Below are positions 44,730 through 53,025 of a stretch of DNA of 64,000 nucleotides, one piece after another. A program made the position numbers and the translations under genes. The stretch is taken from contig CAVZQP010000002.1 of the NCBI GenBank assembly GCA_963777485.1, forward strand, positions 1,302,001 to 1,366,000, written 5' to 3'. The notes below the pieces were generated by a model. That model made no database searches and was not told the DNA's origin. It saw only the letters and a list, made by a program, of their open reading frames with translations. The DNA is from Bog-473 sp963777485 (GTDB lineage: Bacteria > Actinomycetota > Acidimicrobiia > Acidimicrobiales > RAAP-2). Position 1 is the first letter of the stretch. Every line of letters begins with the position of its first letter.

Positions 44730-44767
44730 TCTCCAGTTGAGCGGAAGGCGATCCGCTCAACTGGAGA
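44730..44767. repeat. Perfect 16-bp inverted repeat (hairpin)
   Basis: Arms 44730-44745 and 44752-44767 (TCTCCAGTTGAGCGGA and its exact complement) enclose a 6-nt loop, AGGCGA. No T-run follows on either strand, so it is not a classical terminator. It lies in the roughly 290-bp gap between the convergent reductase and glycerol-kinase genes, where a shared stop structure would be expected. It could also be an interspersed palindrome. Confidence 0.85.
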
Positions 44768-44811
44768 TACCCGAGAACGCCGGCGGCAGCGCCCGCCCCG
44801 GGTGTCGGCAG

Positions 44812-44913
44812 TCAGCTGATTCGTGGCCGTAGGAACCTGTCGACCAGCGCGGCCTGCGAATGCACCCCGAAACGCTGGAAGATCGTCGACAGATGATTCC
44901 GCGCCGTGAGCCG
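44812..44913 (-). pseudogene. Remnant of a LuxR-family HTH domain
   Basis: Reading on from the glycerol-kinase stop in the same frame, 33 codons give RLTARNHLSTIFQRFGVHSQ followed by AALVDRFLRPRIS and a stop. This matches the recognition helix and last helix of a LuxR/GerE DNA-binding domain (V-x-N-H-L-S-x-I-F-x-K-x-G-V-x-S-R-A-x-x-V). No start, no receiver and no first HTH helix remain. It is probably the tail of a lost regulator gene, cut off by the glycerol kinase gene. Confidence 0.7.
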
Positions 44914-46407
44914 TCAGAACGACAGGCCGGAGAGCTCCGGGATCGTCGCTTCGGCCTTGCCCCGCGCCAGGAGCCAGCGCTCTCTCTGGGCGGCCCGAGC
45001 TGCTTCGTCGAGGTGCGGCTCGGCCGTACGGCGGGGCACGAAGGTCGTCGCCAACTCGTCGGTGGACGAGTAGGCCCCGATGGCAAGGCCGGCGAGAAGG
45101 CCGGCGCCCAGCGTCGTTGCCTCGAGGACCGGCGAGATCTCGATGGGGCGGCCGGTCGCGTCGGCCAGGGCCTGGACGAACACGCCGTTGTCGGACATGC
45201 CCCCGTCGACGCGGAGCGCCTCGATCGGATAGCCACTGTCGGCCTCCGATGCCTCGAGCAGGTCCGCCCCTCGGTGGGCCACCCCCTCGAGCACGGCCCG
45301 CACGACGTGGGGTCGAGCGGAGCCGCGGGTGAGCCCGACCAGTGTGCCGCGGGCGCCGAAGTCCCAGACCGGCGTGCCGAGGCCGAGCAACGCGGGCACG
45401 AACCAGACGCCTTCTGCGCTCTCGCACTGCCGCGCGACCGCCTCGGACTCGTCCGATGACGCAAGCAATCCGAGGTCGTCGCGCAGCCACTCGACACAGG
45501 TGCCCGCGGAGAGCATGACCGCCTCGGTGCCCCAGGTCGCCCTGCCGCCGACGCGGAAGGCGACGATCGGGAAGGTCCCACCCGTGCTCCGTTGCGCGCT
45601 CGTGGGGTTCCTTCCCTGACCGGTGCACTGGTCGAGCATCCCGCCGGTCCCGAAGGTGGCCTTCGCCATCCCCGGCATGGTGCAGCCCTGGCCGACGAGC
45701 GAGGCCTGTTGGTCGCCCGCGATGCCGCAGATGGGCGGCGACCCGGACAGCGCGGTCGCCGCGCCCACGGCGCCGGAGGAATCGACGATGGCCGGCAGCA
45801 TGGCCGCGGGGATCCGGAGCTTCTTCAGCAGATCGTGGTCCCACTCGATGTTCGAGGGGTCGACCAGCTGCGTCACCGCAGCGTTCGTGGCGTCGGTCAC
45901 GTGCAAGGCGCCGGATCCGGCGCCGCCGCCGCTCAGCGTCCAGGCGACCCACGTGTCCACGGTGCCGGCGCACAACTCGCCGCGCTCGGCACGTGCTCTG
46001 TCCGGATCGACCTCGTCGAGGATCGCCATCACCTTGGTGGCCGACGCGTTCGGGGCGAGCCGGATGCCCTCGGCCTGGAGGGCCAGGCAGGTGCCGACCG
46101 TGCGCAGGTCCTGCCAGCCGATCCCGGGGGCGACGGGCCGCCCGCTGTCGCGCTCCCACACGATCACCGAGGCGCGCTGGTTGGCAATGCCGACGCCGTC
46201 GACCGGGCCGCCGTCGGCGAGCGCCGCCGCAGCCACGTCCAACGCCGCCTCGGCCATCCGGGCCGCGTCGAACTCGACCAAGCCGGGCGCCGGCGTCTCC
46301 GGCAGGACGTGGACATGATGCTCGTGGGCCACCGTCGCGTCCGGTCGCACGATCGCGGCGCGCACGCCGGACGTGCCGACGTCGACGACGAGGACGCTGC
46401 CGCTCAC
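44914..46407 (-). CDS. glpK: Glycerol kinase-like FGGY carbohydrate kinase
   Basis: A 497-aa FGGY kinase that would phosphorylate glycerol to sn-glycerol 3-phosphate. The phosphate-1 motif VVDVGTSGVRAAIV is at the start, followed by ANQRASVIVWERDSGRPVAP (the GlpK-type substrate loop). Then come CGIAGDQQASLVGQG, ATFGTGGMLDQ and RVDGGMSDNGVFVQALAD. Some residues of the usual GlpK signature differ, so another polyol is possible. It follows GlpD and the AGPS-like gene in the same direction, so glycerol metabolism is the likely role. GTG 46407 begins 4 nt after the previous stop. Confidence 0.85.
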   Translation of the reverse strand: MSGSVLVVDVGTSGVRAAIVRPDATVAHEHHVHVLPETPAPGLVEFDAARMAEAALDVAAAALADGGPVDGVGIANQRASVIVWERDSGRPVAPGIGWQDLRTVGTCLALQAEGIRLAPNASATKVMAILDEVDPDRARAERGELCAGTVDTWVAWTLSGGGAGSGALHVTDATNAAVTQLVDPSNIEWDHDLLKKLRIPAAMLPAIVDSSGAVGAATALSGSPPICGIAGDQQASLVGQGCTMPGMAKATFGTGGMLDQCTGQGRNPTSAQRSTGGTFPIVAFRVGGRATWGTEAVMLSAGTCVEWLRDDLGLLASSDESEAVARQCESAEGVWFVPALLGLGTPVWDFGARGTLVGLTRGSARPHVVRAVLEGVAHRGADLLEASEADSGYPIEALRVDGGMSDNGVFVQALADATGRPIEISPVLEATTLGAGLLAGLAIGAYSSTDELATTFVPRRTAEPHLDEAARAAQRERWLLARGKAEATIPELSGLSF

Positions 46408-46411
46408 CGGC

Positions 46412-47923
46412 TCATGCCCACGGCGCCGGCCCGAAAGGCGAGTCCAGCCCGAACTTGCCGGGGTTGAGGATGCCGTTGGGGTCGAACGTCTGCTTCAGGC
46501 CGCGTAGGACCTCGAACCCCGAGCCGAGAGCCCGGGGCAGGAAACGGCTCCGGTTCAGGCCGATGCCGTGGTGATGGCTGATGGCGGCGCCATGTGCGAG
46601 GGTCGCGTCGGTGACCACGTCCCAGCACTCGCGGTAATAGCGCTCGCGCCACTCGCCATCGCCCTCGGGGCCGCGCCCGCCGAACGTGAAGTAGAGGCAC
46701 GCGCCGTCGACGTAGGAGTGCGACTGGTGCGCCGATGCGGCGAGCGTGCCATCGACGGCTTTCAGGGCCTTGACGACCTCGTCGTAGAGGGCGGGGAGTG
46801 CCGCCCACTCGCCTGAGACCTCCGCGGTGTCCACCACGATGCCGGCGCGCCAGAGTGGAGCGAGGGCCGAGACGTCGTTTCGGTGCCCGAGCCAACGATC
46901 GACGAGTGCGACGTCGAGTGGTTGCGCGCCGGCCTGCGCACCACACTCCGCGTCGACCACCGCCATCGTGCCGGCGAGAACGGCGGGATCGGCCTCGTCG
47001 AGCACGATGAGGACGTTGGTGTCGCCCAGTTCGAAGTTCCGCTCCGACTCGGTCTCGTCGTAGAGGCGGAGCACAGCCGGTGTCGCGTCCCGGCGCATGA
47101 TGCGGCGGCATGCCTCGAGACCGGCGCCGAACGAGTTGAAGCCGAAGGCGCGCCGTTCCTGAGCGGACGGGAGGGGGTGGATGCGCAGCCGCGCCTCGGT
47201 GATGACGCCGAGCGTGCCCTCGCTCCCGACGAAGAGCTGGGTGAGGTTCGGCCCGGTGGCGGCGCGCGGCCCCTTGCCTTCGGTACGCACCACGCGGCCG
47301 TCGGCGAGCACGACCTCGAGGCCGATGACCATGTCCTCGATCTTCCCGTAGCGCGTCGAGTACTGGCCCGCACCGCGGCAGGCCAGCCAGCCGCCCACCG
47401 TCGACAGGTCCATCGACTGCGGCCAGTGCCCGAGCGTGTAACCGTCGCCGACCTTGCCGAGCGCTGCCTCGAGGTCGGGGCCGAAGGTGCCCGCACGCAC
47501 GTCGGCGGTCAGCGAGGTCTCGTCCACGCGGACGACTCCCTCGAGCCCGGTCAGGTCGAGCGCGATGCCGCCGTGGACCGGGATCGAGCCGCCGCACACG
47601 CCGCTCCGCCCGGCTGCGGCGGTGACCGGCACGCGGGCCTCGTCGCAGACGGCGAGGACGGCCGCCACCTGCTCGGTCGTCGCCGGCCGCACCACGGCGG
47701 CCGGGCGCTGCGGGACGCCGCCTTCGGCGGCCCATCCGATGGCGACGGGCCACCAGTCGCGCCCGGCCTCGGCACGGGCGGCCGCGTCGGTGTCGACGAC
47801 GGCCCCGGTGGCGGCCAGGCGCTCGAGGAGGGCGGGTGCGACGTCGACCGCCGAGGTGCCGAGGCGATCGGCGACGTCGCCGGGCGCGGCGTCGATGGGT
47901 GTGACCGGCGTGGGCGTCGTCAC
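46412..47923 (-). CDS. FAD-binding oxidase, alkyl-DHAP synthase-like
   Basis: A 503-aa flavoprotein of the VAO/PCMH family. The FAD domain shows PAAVVRPATTEQVAAVLAVC, GRSGVCGGSIPVHGGIALDL, MDLSTVGGWLACRGAGQ and LFVGSEGTLGVIT. The C-terminal cap carries ISHHHGIGLNRSRFL, the triple-His signature of alkylglycerone-phosphate synthase. Such enzymes make the ether bond of ether lipids from acyl-DHAP and an alcohol. Lying between GlpD and GlpK, a glycerol-phosphate-type substrate is likely; lipid ether synthesis is an inference. GTG 47923 overlaps the GlpD stop (GTGA). Confidence 0.85.
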   Translation of the reverse strand: MTTPTPVTPIDAAPGDVADRLGTSAVDVAPALLERLAATGAVVDTDAAARAEAGRDWWPVAIGWAAEGGVPQRPAAVVRPATTEQVAAVLAVCDEARVPVTAAAGRSGVCGGSIPVHGGIALDLTGLEGVVRVDETSLTADVRAGTFGPDLEAALGKVGDGYTLGHWPQSMDLSTVGGWLACRGAGQYSTRYGKIEDMVIGLEVVLADGRVVRTEGKGPRAATGPNLTQLFVGSEGTLGVITEARLRIHPLPSAQERRAFGFNSFGAGLEACRRIMRRDATPAVLRLYDETESERNFELGDTNVLIVLDEADPAVLAGTMAVVDAECGAQAGAQPLDVALVDRWLGHRNDVSALAPLWRAGIVVDTAEVSGEWAALPALYDEVVKALKAVDGTLAASAHQSHSYVDGACLYFTFGGRGPEGDGEWRERYYRECWDVVTDATLAHGAAISHHHGIGLNRSRFLPRALGSGFEVLRGLKQTFDPNGILNPGKFGLDSPFGPAPWA

Positions 47924-49572
47924 GGCAGGTCGAGCCCGGCGGTGAGGAGCTCCTTCTCGCACGACTCGGTGAAACGCACCGTCTGCTCCGCGGTCTCCGA
48001 TGCGCTCCAGCCCATGTCCTTGGCGAGGAGCTCGGCCACGTCGGGCGCCGCGTCCATGGTGGCGTGGGCCCGCTGAATCGTGGCCCGCGTCCTTCGCGAC
48101 AGCACGTCGTCGAGCGTCTGCGCCATCTCCTCGCGGACGGCATACACGAGCTCCGCGCGCGTGTAGGGCAGGCCGGCGATGGCCGGCTCGAGCAGTTCCG
48201 GGCGATCGTCGCCGAGGGCGAGGACAAACGGGGACTCGCTGCCGTAGCGGCCGAGGAGCCGCGCGTGGGGCTGGGCCATCGAGACAGGGTCGCGCGTCCT
48301 GGTGGTGGCGCCGATGAGCGGCAGGCTCTTGGTGACGCAGCGCCGCCGCCGCGGCGACTCGCCGAGTTCGCGCACGACGGCGTCCACGGCGTCCTGCGCC
48401 ATCTTGCGGTACGTGGTCAGCTTGCCGCCGGTCACCGTCACGACGCCGTCGCCTGACGTCGTCACCGTGTGGCGCCGTGACAGGTCGGCCGTGCGCTCGG
48501 AGACGTGGCCACCTTCGGGGGCCAACAGCGGCCGTAGGCCCGCCCACACGCCGGTGACGTCGTTCCGGGTCAGGCGCGACGTCGTGATGTTGTTGGCCGC
48601 GTCGAGGAGATAGTCGACGTCCTCGGGCGTGCAGGCCGGATTGTCCAGCGGCCCGGTGTAGTCCGTGTCCGTCGTCCCGAGATACACGAGGTCGGTGCCC
48701 GGCCACGACACCACGAAGATCGAACGCCTGTCCTTCGGCACGGGAATGACCGCGGCGATGTCGCAAGGCAGGCGGTCGGCCGGCACCGTGACATGGACCC
48801 CTTTGGCGGGCCGGATCGACTTGGGGTGCATGCCTTCGTCGAGGGCGCGCACGTCGTCGGCCCACACGCCCGTCGCATTGACGACGACCCGGGCCCGGAC
48901 GTCGAATGCGCTCGTGGGGTCGGTAGGGTCGGGCTGCACGCGGGCGCCACGGATGGTGCCGGCGCTGGTGCTCATTTGGACCACCGGCGTGTAGTTGGCG
49001 ATCGCGGCGCCGTAATCGACGGCGGCCGTGCGGGCCAGCGTCAGGGTGAGGCGCGCGTCGTCCGTGCGGGCGTCGAAGTAGAGGAACCCCGCGACCAGAT
49101 GGTCCGTCTTGAGTGTCGGCAGATGGTCCAGTGCGTCCTGCTTGGACACCTCGTGGTGCCGCTCGCCGATGCGCCATCCCCCCGTGAGGTCGTACATCCA
49201 CAGCGCCGAGGAGTAGGAGCGGGCCAACGCCTTGGACGCGACGCCGTCGCGCCCGAAGAGCGGGATCAGGAAGGGCAAGGGGGAGACGAGATGGGGTGCG
49301 TTTTCGAGCAGACGCTGGCGCTCGGCCAGGTTCTCGTAGACGAGGCGGATCTCACGCTGTTGGAGGTAGCGGAGCCCGCCGTGCACCATCTTGGAGGACT
49401 TCGACGACGTACCCGAGGCGAAGTCGTTCTTTTCGACCAGGGCGGTCTTCAGGCCCCGGCTCGCCGCATCGAGCGCGACGCCCGACCCGGTGACACCGCC
49501 GCCGATGACGAGCACGTCGAACGACTCGTCCGCCAGGCGGCGCAGCGCGTCGTCGCGGCGAAACGGGTGCAC
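47920..49572 (-). CDS. glpD: Glycerol-3-phosphate dehydrogenase (FAD, aerobic type)
   Basis: A 550-aa flavoenzyme oxidising sn-glycerol 3-phosphate to DHAP at the membrane. The FAD site is DVLVIGGGVTGSGVALDAAS, followed by the family motif SSKSSKMVHGGLRYLQQREI. Further blocks are VVNATGVWAD, KGVHVTVP, GTTDTDYTG, TGGKLTTYRKMAQD and a C-terminal helical domain. The start chosen is GTG 49572 (VHPFRRDDALRRL). It is the first gene of a three-gene glycerol operon coupled by 4-base overlaps. Confidence 0.93.
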   Translation of the reverse strand: MHPFRRDDALRRLADESFDVLVIGGGVTGSGVALDAASRGLKTALVEKNDFASGTSSKSSKMVHGGLRYLQQREIRLVYENLAERQRLLENAPHLVSPLPFLIPLFGRDGVASKALARSYSSALWMYDLTGGWRIGERHHEVSKQDALDHLPTLKTDHLVAGFLYFDARTDDARLTLTLARTAAVDYGAAIANYTPVVQMSTSAGTIRGARVQPDPTDPTSAFDVRARVVVNATGVWADDVRALDEGMHPKSIRPAKGVHVTVPADRLPCDIAAVIPVPKDRRSIFVVSWPGTDLVYLGTTDTDYTGPLDNPACTPEDVDYLLDAANNITTSRLTRNDVTGVWAGLRPLLAPEGGHVSERTADLSRRHTVTTSGDGVVTVTGGKLTTYRKMAQDAVDAVVRELGESPRRRRCVTKSLPLIGATTRTRDPVSMAQPHARLLGRYGSESPFVLALGDDRPELLEPAIAGLPYTRAELVYAVREEMAQTLDDVLSRRTRATIQRAHATMDAAPDVAELLAKDMGWSASETAEQTVRFTESCEKELLTAGLDLP

Positions 49573-49861
49573 GGACCCAGCCTGCCACAGCTGTCCGGAC
49601 CCCGATCCGGTGCACCCCGGGCACCGAAACGGGGGATTCAGAGGCAGTAGGCGACGCGCCAGGTGAAGGACCATCGGGTCGAGCGGACGTGTCTTCGTTG
49701 GCGCACGCTCTCCAGCAGCCCCGACGGGCCCCAGGCCTGCGGCGAGGGGGCCGCAATCTTCGGTGCGACGGTCTACGCCGCTCTCCGGCCTTTCCGGACC
49801 GTGGCACGGACACATCGGCCATCGCGTTCCGGGTGGGAAGACCGGAAGCCGCCGCTCTTTC

Positions 49862-50953
49862 TCACGAGACCGTTTCGGTGGCCTCTCCATCCTCATCGCC
49901 CGAAGCATTCGGGCGCGCTCCGTCATGCAGTTGCAGCAGACGCGCCAGTCGTGGCCGGCACCACGTAAGAGACTCCAGGGGAAAGGCCGCATCCTGAAGA
50001 TCGTCTTTGTACGATTCATCGCCCACTCCGAGATCGATGAATTCGCACCCGGCACGCGCCCCGGCATCAAGCGCTTCGGCCATCGTCGCAATGCCCGGTC
50101 CGAGCCTCGAGAACTCGGGGTCATAGCCCGTGAGCCAGCCGCTCATCCTCTTGCCCGCCCGTAGAGCCAAGTACATCCCTATCACCTGGTCATCCTTCTC
50201 GAGCAGCGACAGGGCAAAACGGCCTGCGGGTGAGATCTCGGCGGCAGTCGCGATCGCCTTGACCATTGCATCATCGAACCGATACCCCTCGCCGCCCCTC
50301 GCCTCTTTCCGAGCGAGATAGAAGGTCTGAAGTCGAGACAGTCGCTCCTGGATCTGGTCTGGCCGTACGGTCGTGAAGAGCCGGAAGTCCAGATCCGCGG
50401 CACGGCGAGCTCGACGCTGGGTGCCCTGCCTGAACACCTTGTTGCGACGCCCGAGCCACCCGTCAAGGCCCCCAACGATGTTCGAGTAGTACGAGCTGTA
50501 CCGAGAGGTCGTCACGCAGACCCATTCGGGTCGGAACAGTTGGCGCCCGAATGCGGCCTGCCACGGCGAGTCTTCCGCTAACCAGAACAGGCTTGCGAGT
50601 TCGATCGACTGCGAACGTTGCGCAAAATCAGCGACGAGGAACTCTGCCACCTCGCGATCGCGATCGGGGTGCGCCACGGGTACTGCGCCAAACATCATGT
50701 CCGTCGCAGCCGGGAGGAAGCGTAGGCGCTCGCGCGTCATCGTCTCACTCACGAAAGGAAGGACTCCGACCACTTCGGAACCATCGGTGGCAATCCAAAT
50801 ACGGAGAGTCACCTCCGGACTCATCATTTCCCGAGCCCATGCCGCCACGATGCCCCCACCAGCACGCGGAAGGGATGCGACGTCGACCAAGGACTCCCAT
50901 CCCTCGACAAAGTCATCGAGTTGGTCAACGTCGGTCACCACGTGGATGTCCAT
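49862..50953 (-). CDS. GNAT/FemAB-like acyltransferase (CelD-type Acetyltransf_6)
   Basis: A 363-aa protein of the GNAT/FemX fold. The N-terminal half includes WESLVDVASLPRAGGGIVAA and LRIWIATDGSEVVGVLPFV. The C-terminal acyl-CoA domain has FALSLLEKDDQVIGMYLALR and LGPGIATMAEALDAGARAGC, then EFIDLGVGDESYK. Such proteins occur in exopolysaccharide or cell-envelope modification, and in aminoacyl transfer. ATG 50953 has no ribosome-binding site, but TATACT stands 9 nt upstream on the same strand, consistent with a leaderless or near-leaderless message. The local GC content is slightly lower than in the neighbours. Confidence 0.8.
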   Translation of the reverse strand: MDIHVVTDVDQLDDFVEGWESLVDVASLPRAGGGIVAAWAREMMSPEVTLRIWIATDGSEVVGVLPFVSETMTRERLRFLPAATDMMFGAVPVAHPDRDREVAEFLVADFAQRSQSIELASLFWLAEDSPWQAAFGRQLFRPEWVCVTTSRYSSYYSNIVGGLDGWLGRRNKVFRQGTQRRARRAADLDFRLFTTVRPDQIQERLSRLQTFYLARKEARGGEGYRFDDAMVKAIATAAEISPAGRFALSLLEKDDQVIGMYLALRAGKRMSGWLTGYDPEFSRLGPGIATMAEALDAGARAGCEFIDLGVGDESYKDDLQDAAFPLESLTWCRPRLARLLQLHDGARPNASGDEDGEATETVS

Positions 50954-51120
50954 CGAAAGATGAGTATAGAAATACGGTCGACGGCGATTGCGGAAGGCTT
51001 GCCGCGCGTACCCAACATCGGTGACACCGACGCCCTTCCGCTTCCATCCACCAATCGGCGCGCCGACATCGGCCGCACGCCGCCGCGAGTGACAGCGTGG
51101 GCAGGCGTAGCGTCGGACGC

Positions 51121-51582
51121 GTGGAGTTGCTGCCGCCCGACGACCCGTGGGCGAGCTACGCGCGGACCGTTGTCGTGATCGTCCGCCCCGACGCGACCAA
51201 CCTGGTGGTCGCGGGCGCACCGCCCGGTCAGAGGGGCGCGTGGCCCTGGCCGACCGACACCGCGTTGTACGTCCTCACCGCGTGGGACCCCGGCGATGCG
51301 CGACGGGGCGAGGATGAGAACCGTACGAACCAGGCGGTGCTCGAGGCGGAGCTCCGGGGCCTGGGGCCGGACGAGCTGTGGGACGCCGTGGGCGTGGACC
51401 CCGTGTCGGGCCACCGCGAGGAGGGGGTGGCCGTGCGCGGACTGACGCTCGAGGCCGTGCTGGACATCGGCGCGCGGTACGGGCAGGACGCCATCTTCGA
51501 GTGGACGCCGCCGGTATGGGCGGTCGTCGGGTGCGACGGCGGGCGGCGCAGCGACTTCGGCTGGACGGTGACGCCGGAGTGA
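51121..51582 (+). CDS. DUF3293 domain-containing protein
   Basis: A 153-aa protein. YVLTAWDPGDARRGEDENRT, NQAVLEAELRG, GVDPVSGHREEGVAVRGLTL and GQDAIFEWTPP match the DUF3293 pattern, whose role is unknown. The start is set at GTG 51121 because TAGCGT lies exactly 7 nt upstream, the leaderless spacing seen elsewhere here; GTG 51097 is also in frame. It probably acts in the cytoplasm. Confidence 0.8.
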   Translation: MELLPPDDPWASYARTVVVIVRPDATNLVVAGAPPGQRGAWPWPTDTALYVLTAWDPGDARRGEDENRTNQAVLEAELRGLGPDELWDAVGVDPVSGHREEGVAVRGLTLEAVLDIGARYGQDAIFEWTPPVWAVVGCDGGRRSDFGWTVTPE

Positions 51583-51592
51583 CGGGCTACGT

Positions 51593-51627
51593 TTGACGTA
51601 CTACGTCGGGCGTAGTAGTGTGCCGGT
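51593..51627 (+). promoter_or_regulatory. padR promoter with palindromic operator
   Basis: TTGACG (51593-51598) and TAGTGT (51616-51621) are separated by 17 nt. The ATG starts 6 nt later, giving a leaderless transcript. A perfect inverted repeat TACTACG-TCGGG-CGTAGTA (51599-51617) fills the spacer, ideal for self-repression by PadR. Confidence 0.8.
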
Positions 51628-51996
51628 ATGCCGAGTCGCAATCGCAGCGCACCGAAGGGGGACCTGGGCCGTAGCAACGAGCCGCGCGTCCTCATCCTCA
51701 CCAGCCTCGCCGCCGGCCCCAAGCACGGGTACGCGCTGACCAAGGACATCGAGGAGTTCGCCGGGGTCAACCTGGGGCCGGGGACGCTCTACGGCGCGAT
51801 CGCCCGGCTCGAAGAACGCGGGCTCATCGCCCCCGAGCCGACGGGCAGCGACGCCCGCCGCCGCCCGTACCGCATCACCGGCGAGGGCCGGGTCGCGTTG
51901 GAGGCGGCGGTGCGCGACATGCGCACGCTCGCCGACGTGGGCGCCCGTCGGCTCGCGATCACCGGGCGCGTGGCGGTACGCGGGGTGCCGGCGTGA
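51628..51996 (+). CDS. PadR family transcriptional regulator
   Basis: A 122-aa winged-helix repressor. RVLILTSLAAGPKHGYALTK, GVNLGPGTLYGAIARLEERG and YRITGEGRVALE are the PadR core. The C-terminal dimer helix is short, as in the smaller PadR class. Its promoter contains a perfect 7-bp inverted repeat between -35 and -10, so it likely represses itself and the membrane-protein gene whose GTG overlaps its stop. The inducing ligand is unknown. Confidence 0.92.
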   Translation: MPSRNRSAPKGDLGRSNEPRVLILTSLAAGPKHGYALTKDIEEFAGVNLGPGTLYGAIARLEERGLIAPEPTGSDARRRPYRITGEGRVALEAAVRDMRTLADVGARRLAITGRVAVRGVPA

Positions 51997-52946
51997 CGGT
52001 GGAGGGCTACGAGCAGATCATGCGCTGGTACCCGTCGCAGTGGCGGGAGCGCTACGGCGACGAGATGGCCGCCCTCCTCGAGGACTCCTACGCCACGGCG
52101 AGCGAGGTGCCGCTGCGCCAGCGCGTCAGCCTCGCCTGGTCGGGCCTGGGGGAACGGGCCCGGTCGACCGGCCTCGCCGGCCGGTCACCGTCCCCCGATC
52201 TGCGGCTGCGCGGCGGCTCGCTGTTGGTCCTGTGCGGATGGGCCTTCTACGTCGTGGCCGGCGCGATCTTCGCCAAGTCCGCGGACCACTCGTCCAGCGG
52301 GAGCCCTTCGGCGGCCCATTGGGTGGCCACCGGGGGGTTCAACGTTGTCGGCGCAGCCGCCGGGGCCGGCACCCTGGTCGTGCTCCTGGCTGCGCTGCTG
52401 GTCCTGCCCGCGTTCGTGCGATTCGTGCGGTCGGGCGGCTGGCGCGAGGTGAGCCGCCCGATCCTGGTCGCGCTCGGTTCGTTCGCGGCGTCGGCGCTGC
52501 TCTTCGTCATCTTGGTGGCCTGGGCCCACAGCCTGAGCGGTCACGACCGCAACGGCGGCCTGCCGATTTACGGCTGGTTCTTCGTGCTCGTGAGCCTCGT
52601 GTTCTTCGCTGCGCTCGGATGCGGGACCGTGGCGGCGGTCGCTGTCGCCCGGCGGGTCGCGCTGTCCCACCGGACGCTGCAGGCGCTGGGGGTCATGGCG
52701 ATCGCGCTCGTCGGTGTGATGGCGCTGACCATCGTGTCGCTGGTCGCCTGGTGGGCGACCGAAGCCGTGCACACGCCGGGGTTCCTTTCGCAGGTGATCG
52801 GCAACGGCATGCCGTTCCAATCGAGCGTGGCGCCGCCCACGTTGCTGGCGTCGGGGGTGTTGATGGTGTTCGGGCTCGCGCTGGGCGTCGCCGGGCTGGT
52901 CCGGATCGTCGGGTCGCTCGGCCCTGGGGGACGCGCGGTCGCCTGA
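51993..52946 (+). CDS. PadR-linked multi-pass membrane protein
   Basis: A 317-aa protein. The cytoplasmic start IMRWYPSQWRERYGDEMAAL is common in membrane proteins encoded next to PadR regulators in actinomycetes. It is followed by about six hydrophobic helices (around 75-95, 120-145, 165-185, 200-225, 240-260 and 285-305). No enzyme or transporter motif is visible. GTG 51993 overlaps the padR stop (GTGA), so the two are one operon. A role in stress or drug response is only a guess from context. Confidence 0.8.
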   Translation: MTVEGYEQIMRWYPSQWRERYGDEMAALLEDSYATASEVPLRQRVSLAWSGLGERARSTGLAGRSPSPDLRLRGGSLLVLCGWAFYVVAGAIFAKSADHSSSGSPSAAHWVATGGFNVVGAAAGAGTLVVLLAALLVLPAFVRFVRSGGWREVSRPILVALGSFAASALLFVILVAWAHSLSGHDRNGGLPIYGWFFVLVSLVFFAALGCGTVAAVAVARRVALSHRTLQALGVMAIALVGVMALTIVSLVAWWATEAVHTPGFLSQVIGNGMPFQSSVAPPTLLASGVLMVFGLALGVAGLVRIVGSLGPGGRAVA

Positions 52947-53025
52947 CTGACGATTGGCGCCGGCCACCGGCGCGTGGCCCGGCGGGTCCGGCGTTCGGGG
53001 TATCCGAACCGGCAGAATGGGTTGC

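Noticed and set aside
44636..46159. A 507-codon open frame on the minus strand overlapping glycerol kinase
   Set aside because: Arg/Gly/Pro-rich composition with no family motif. It lies in another frame of the well-supported GlpK gene; GC-rich codons remove stops by chance.
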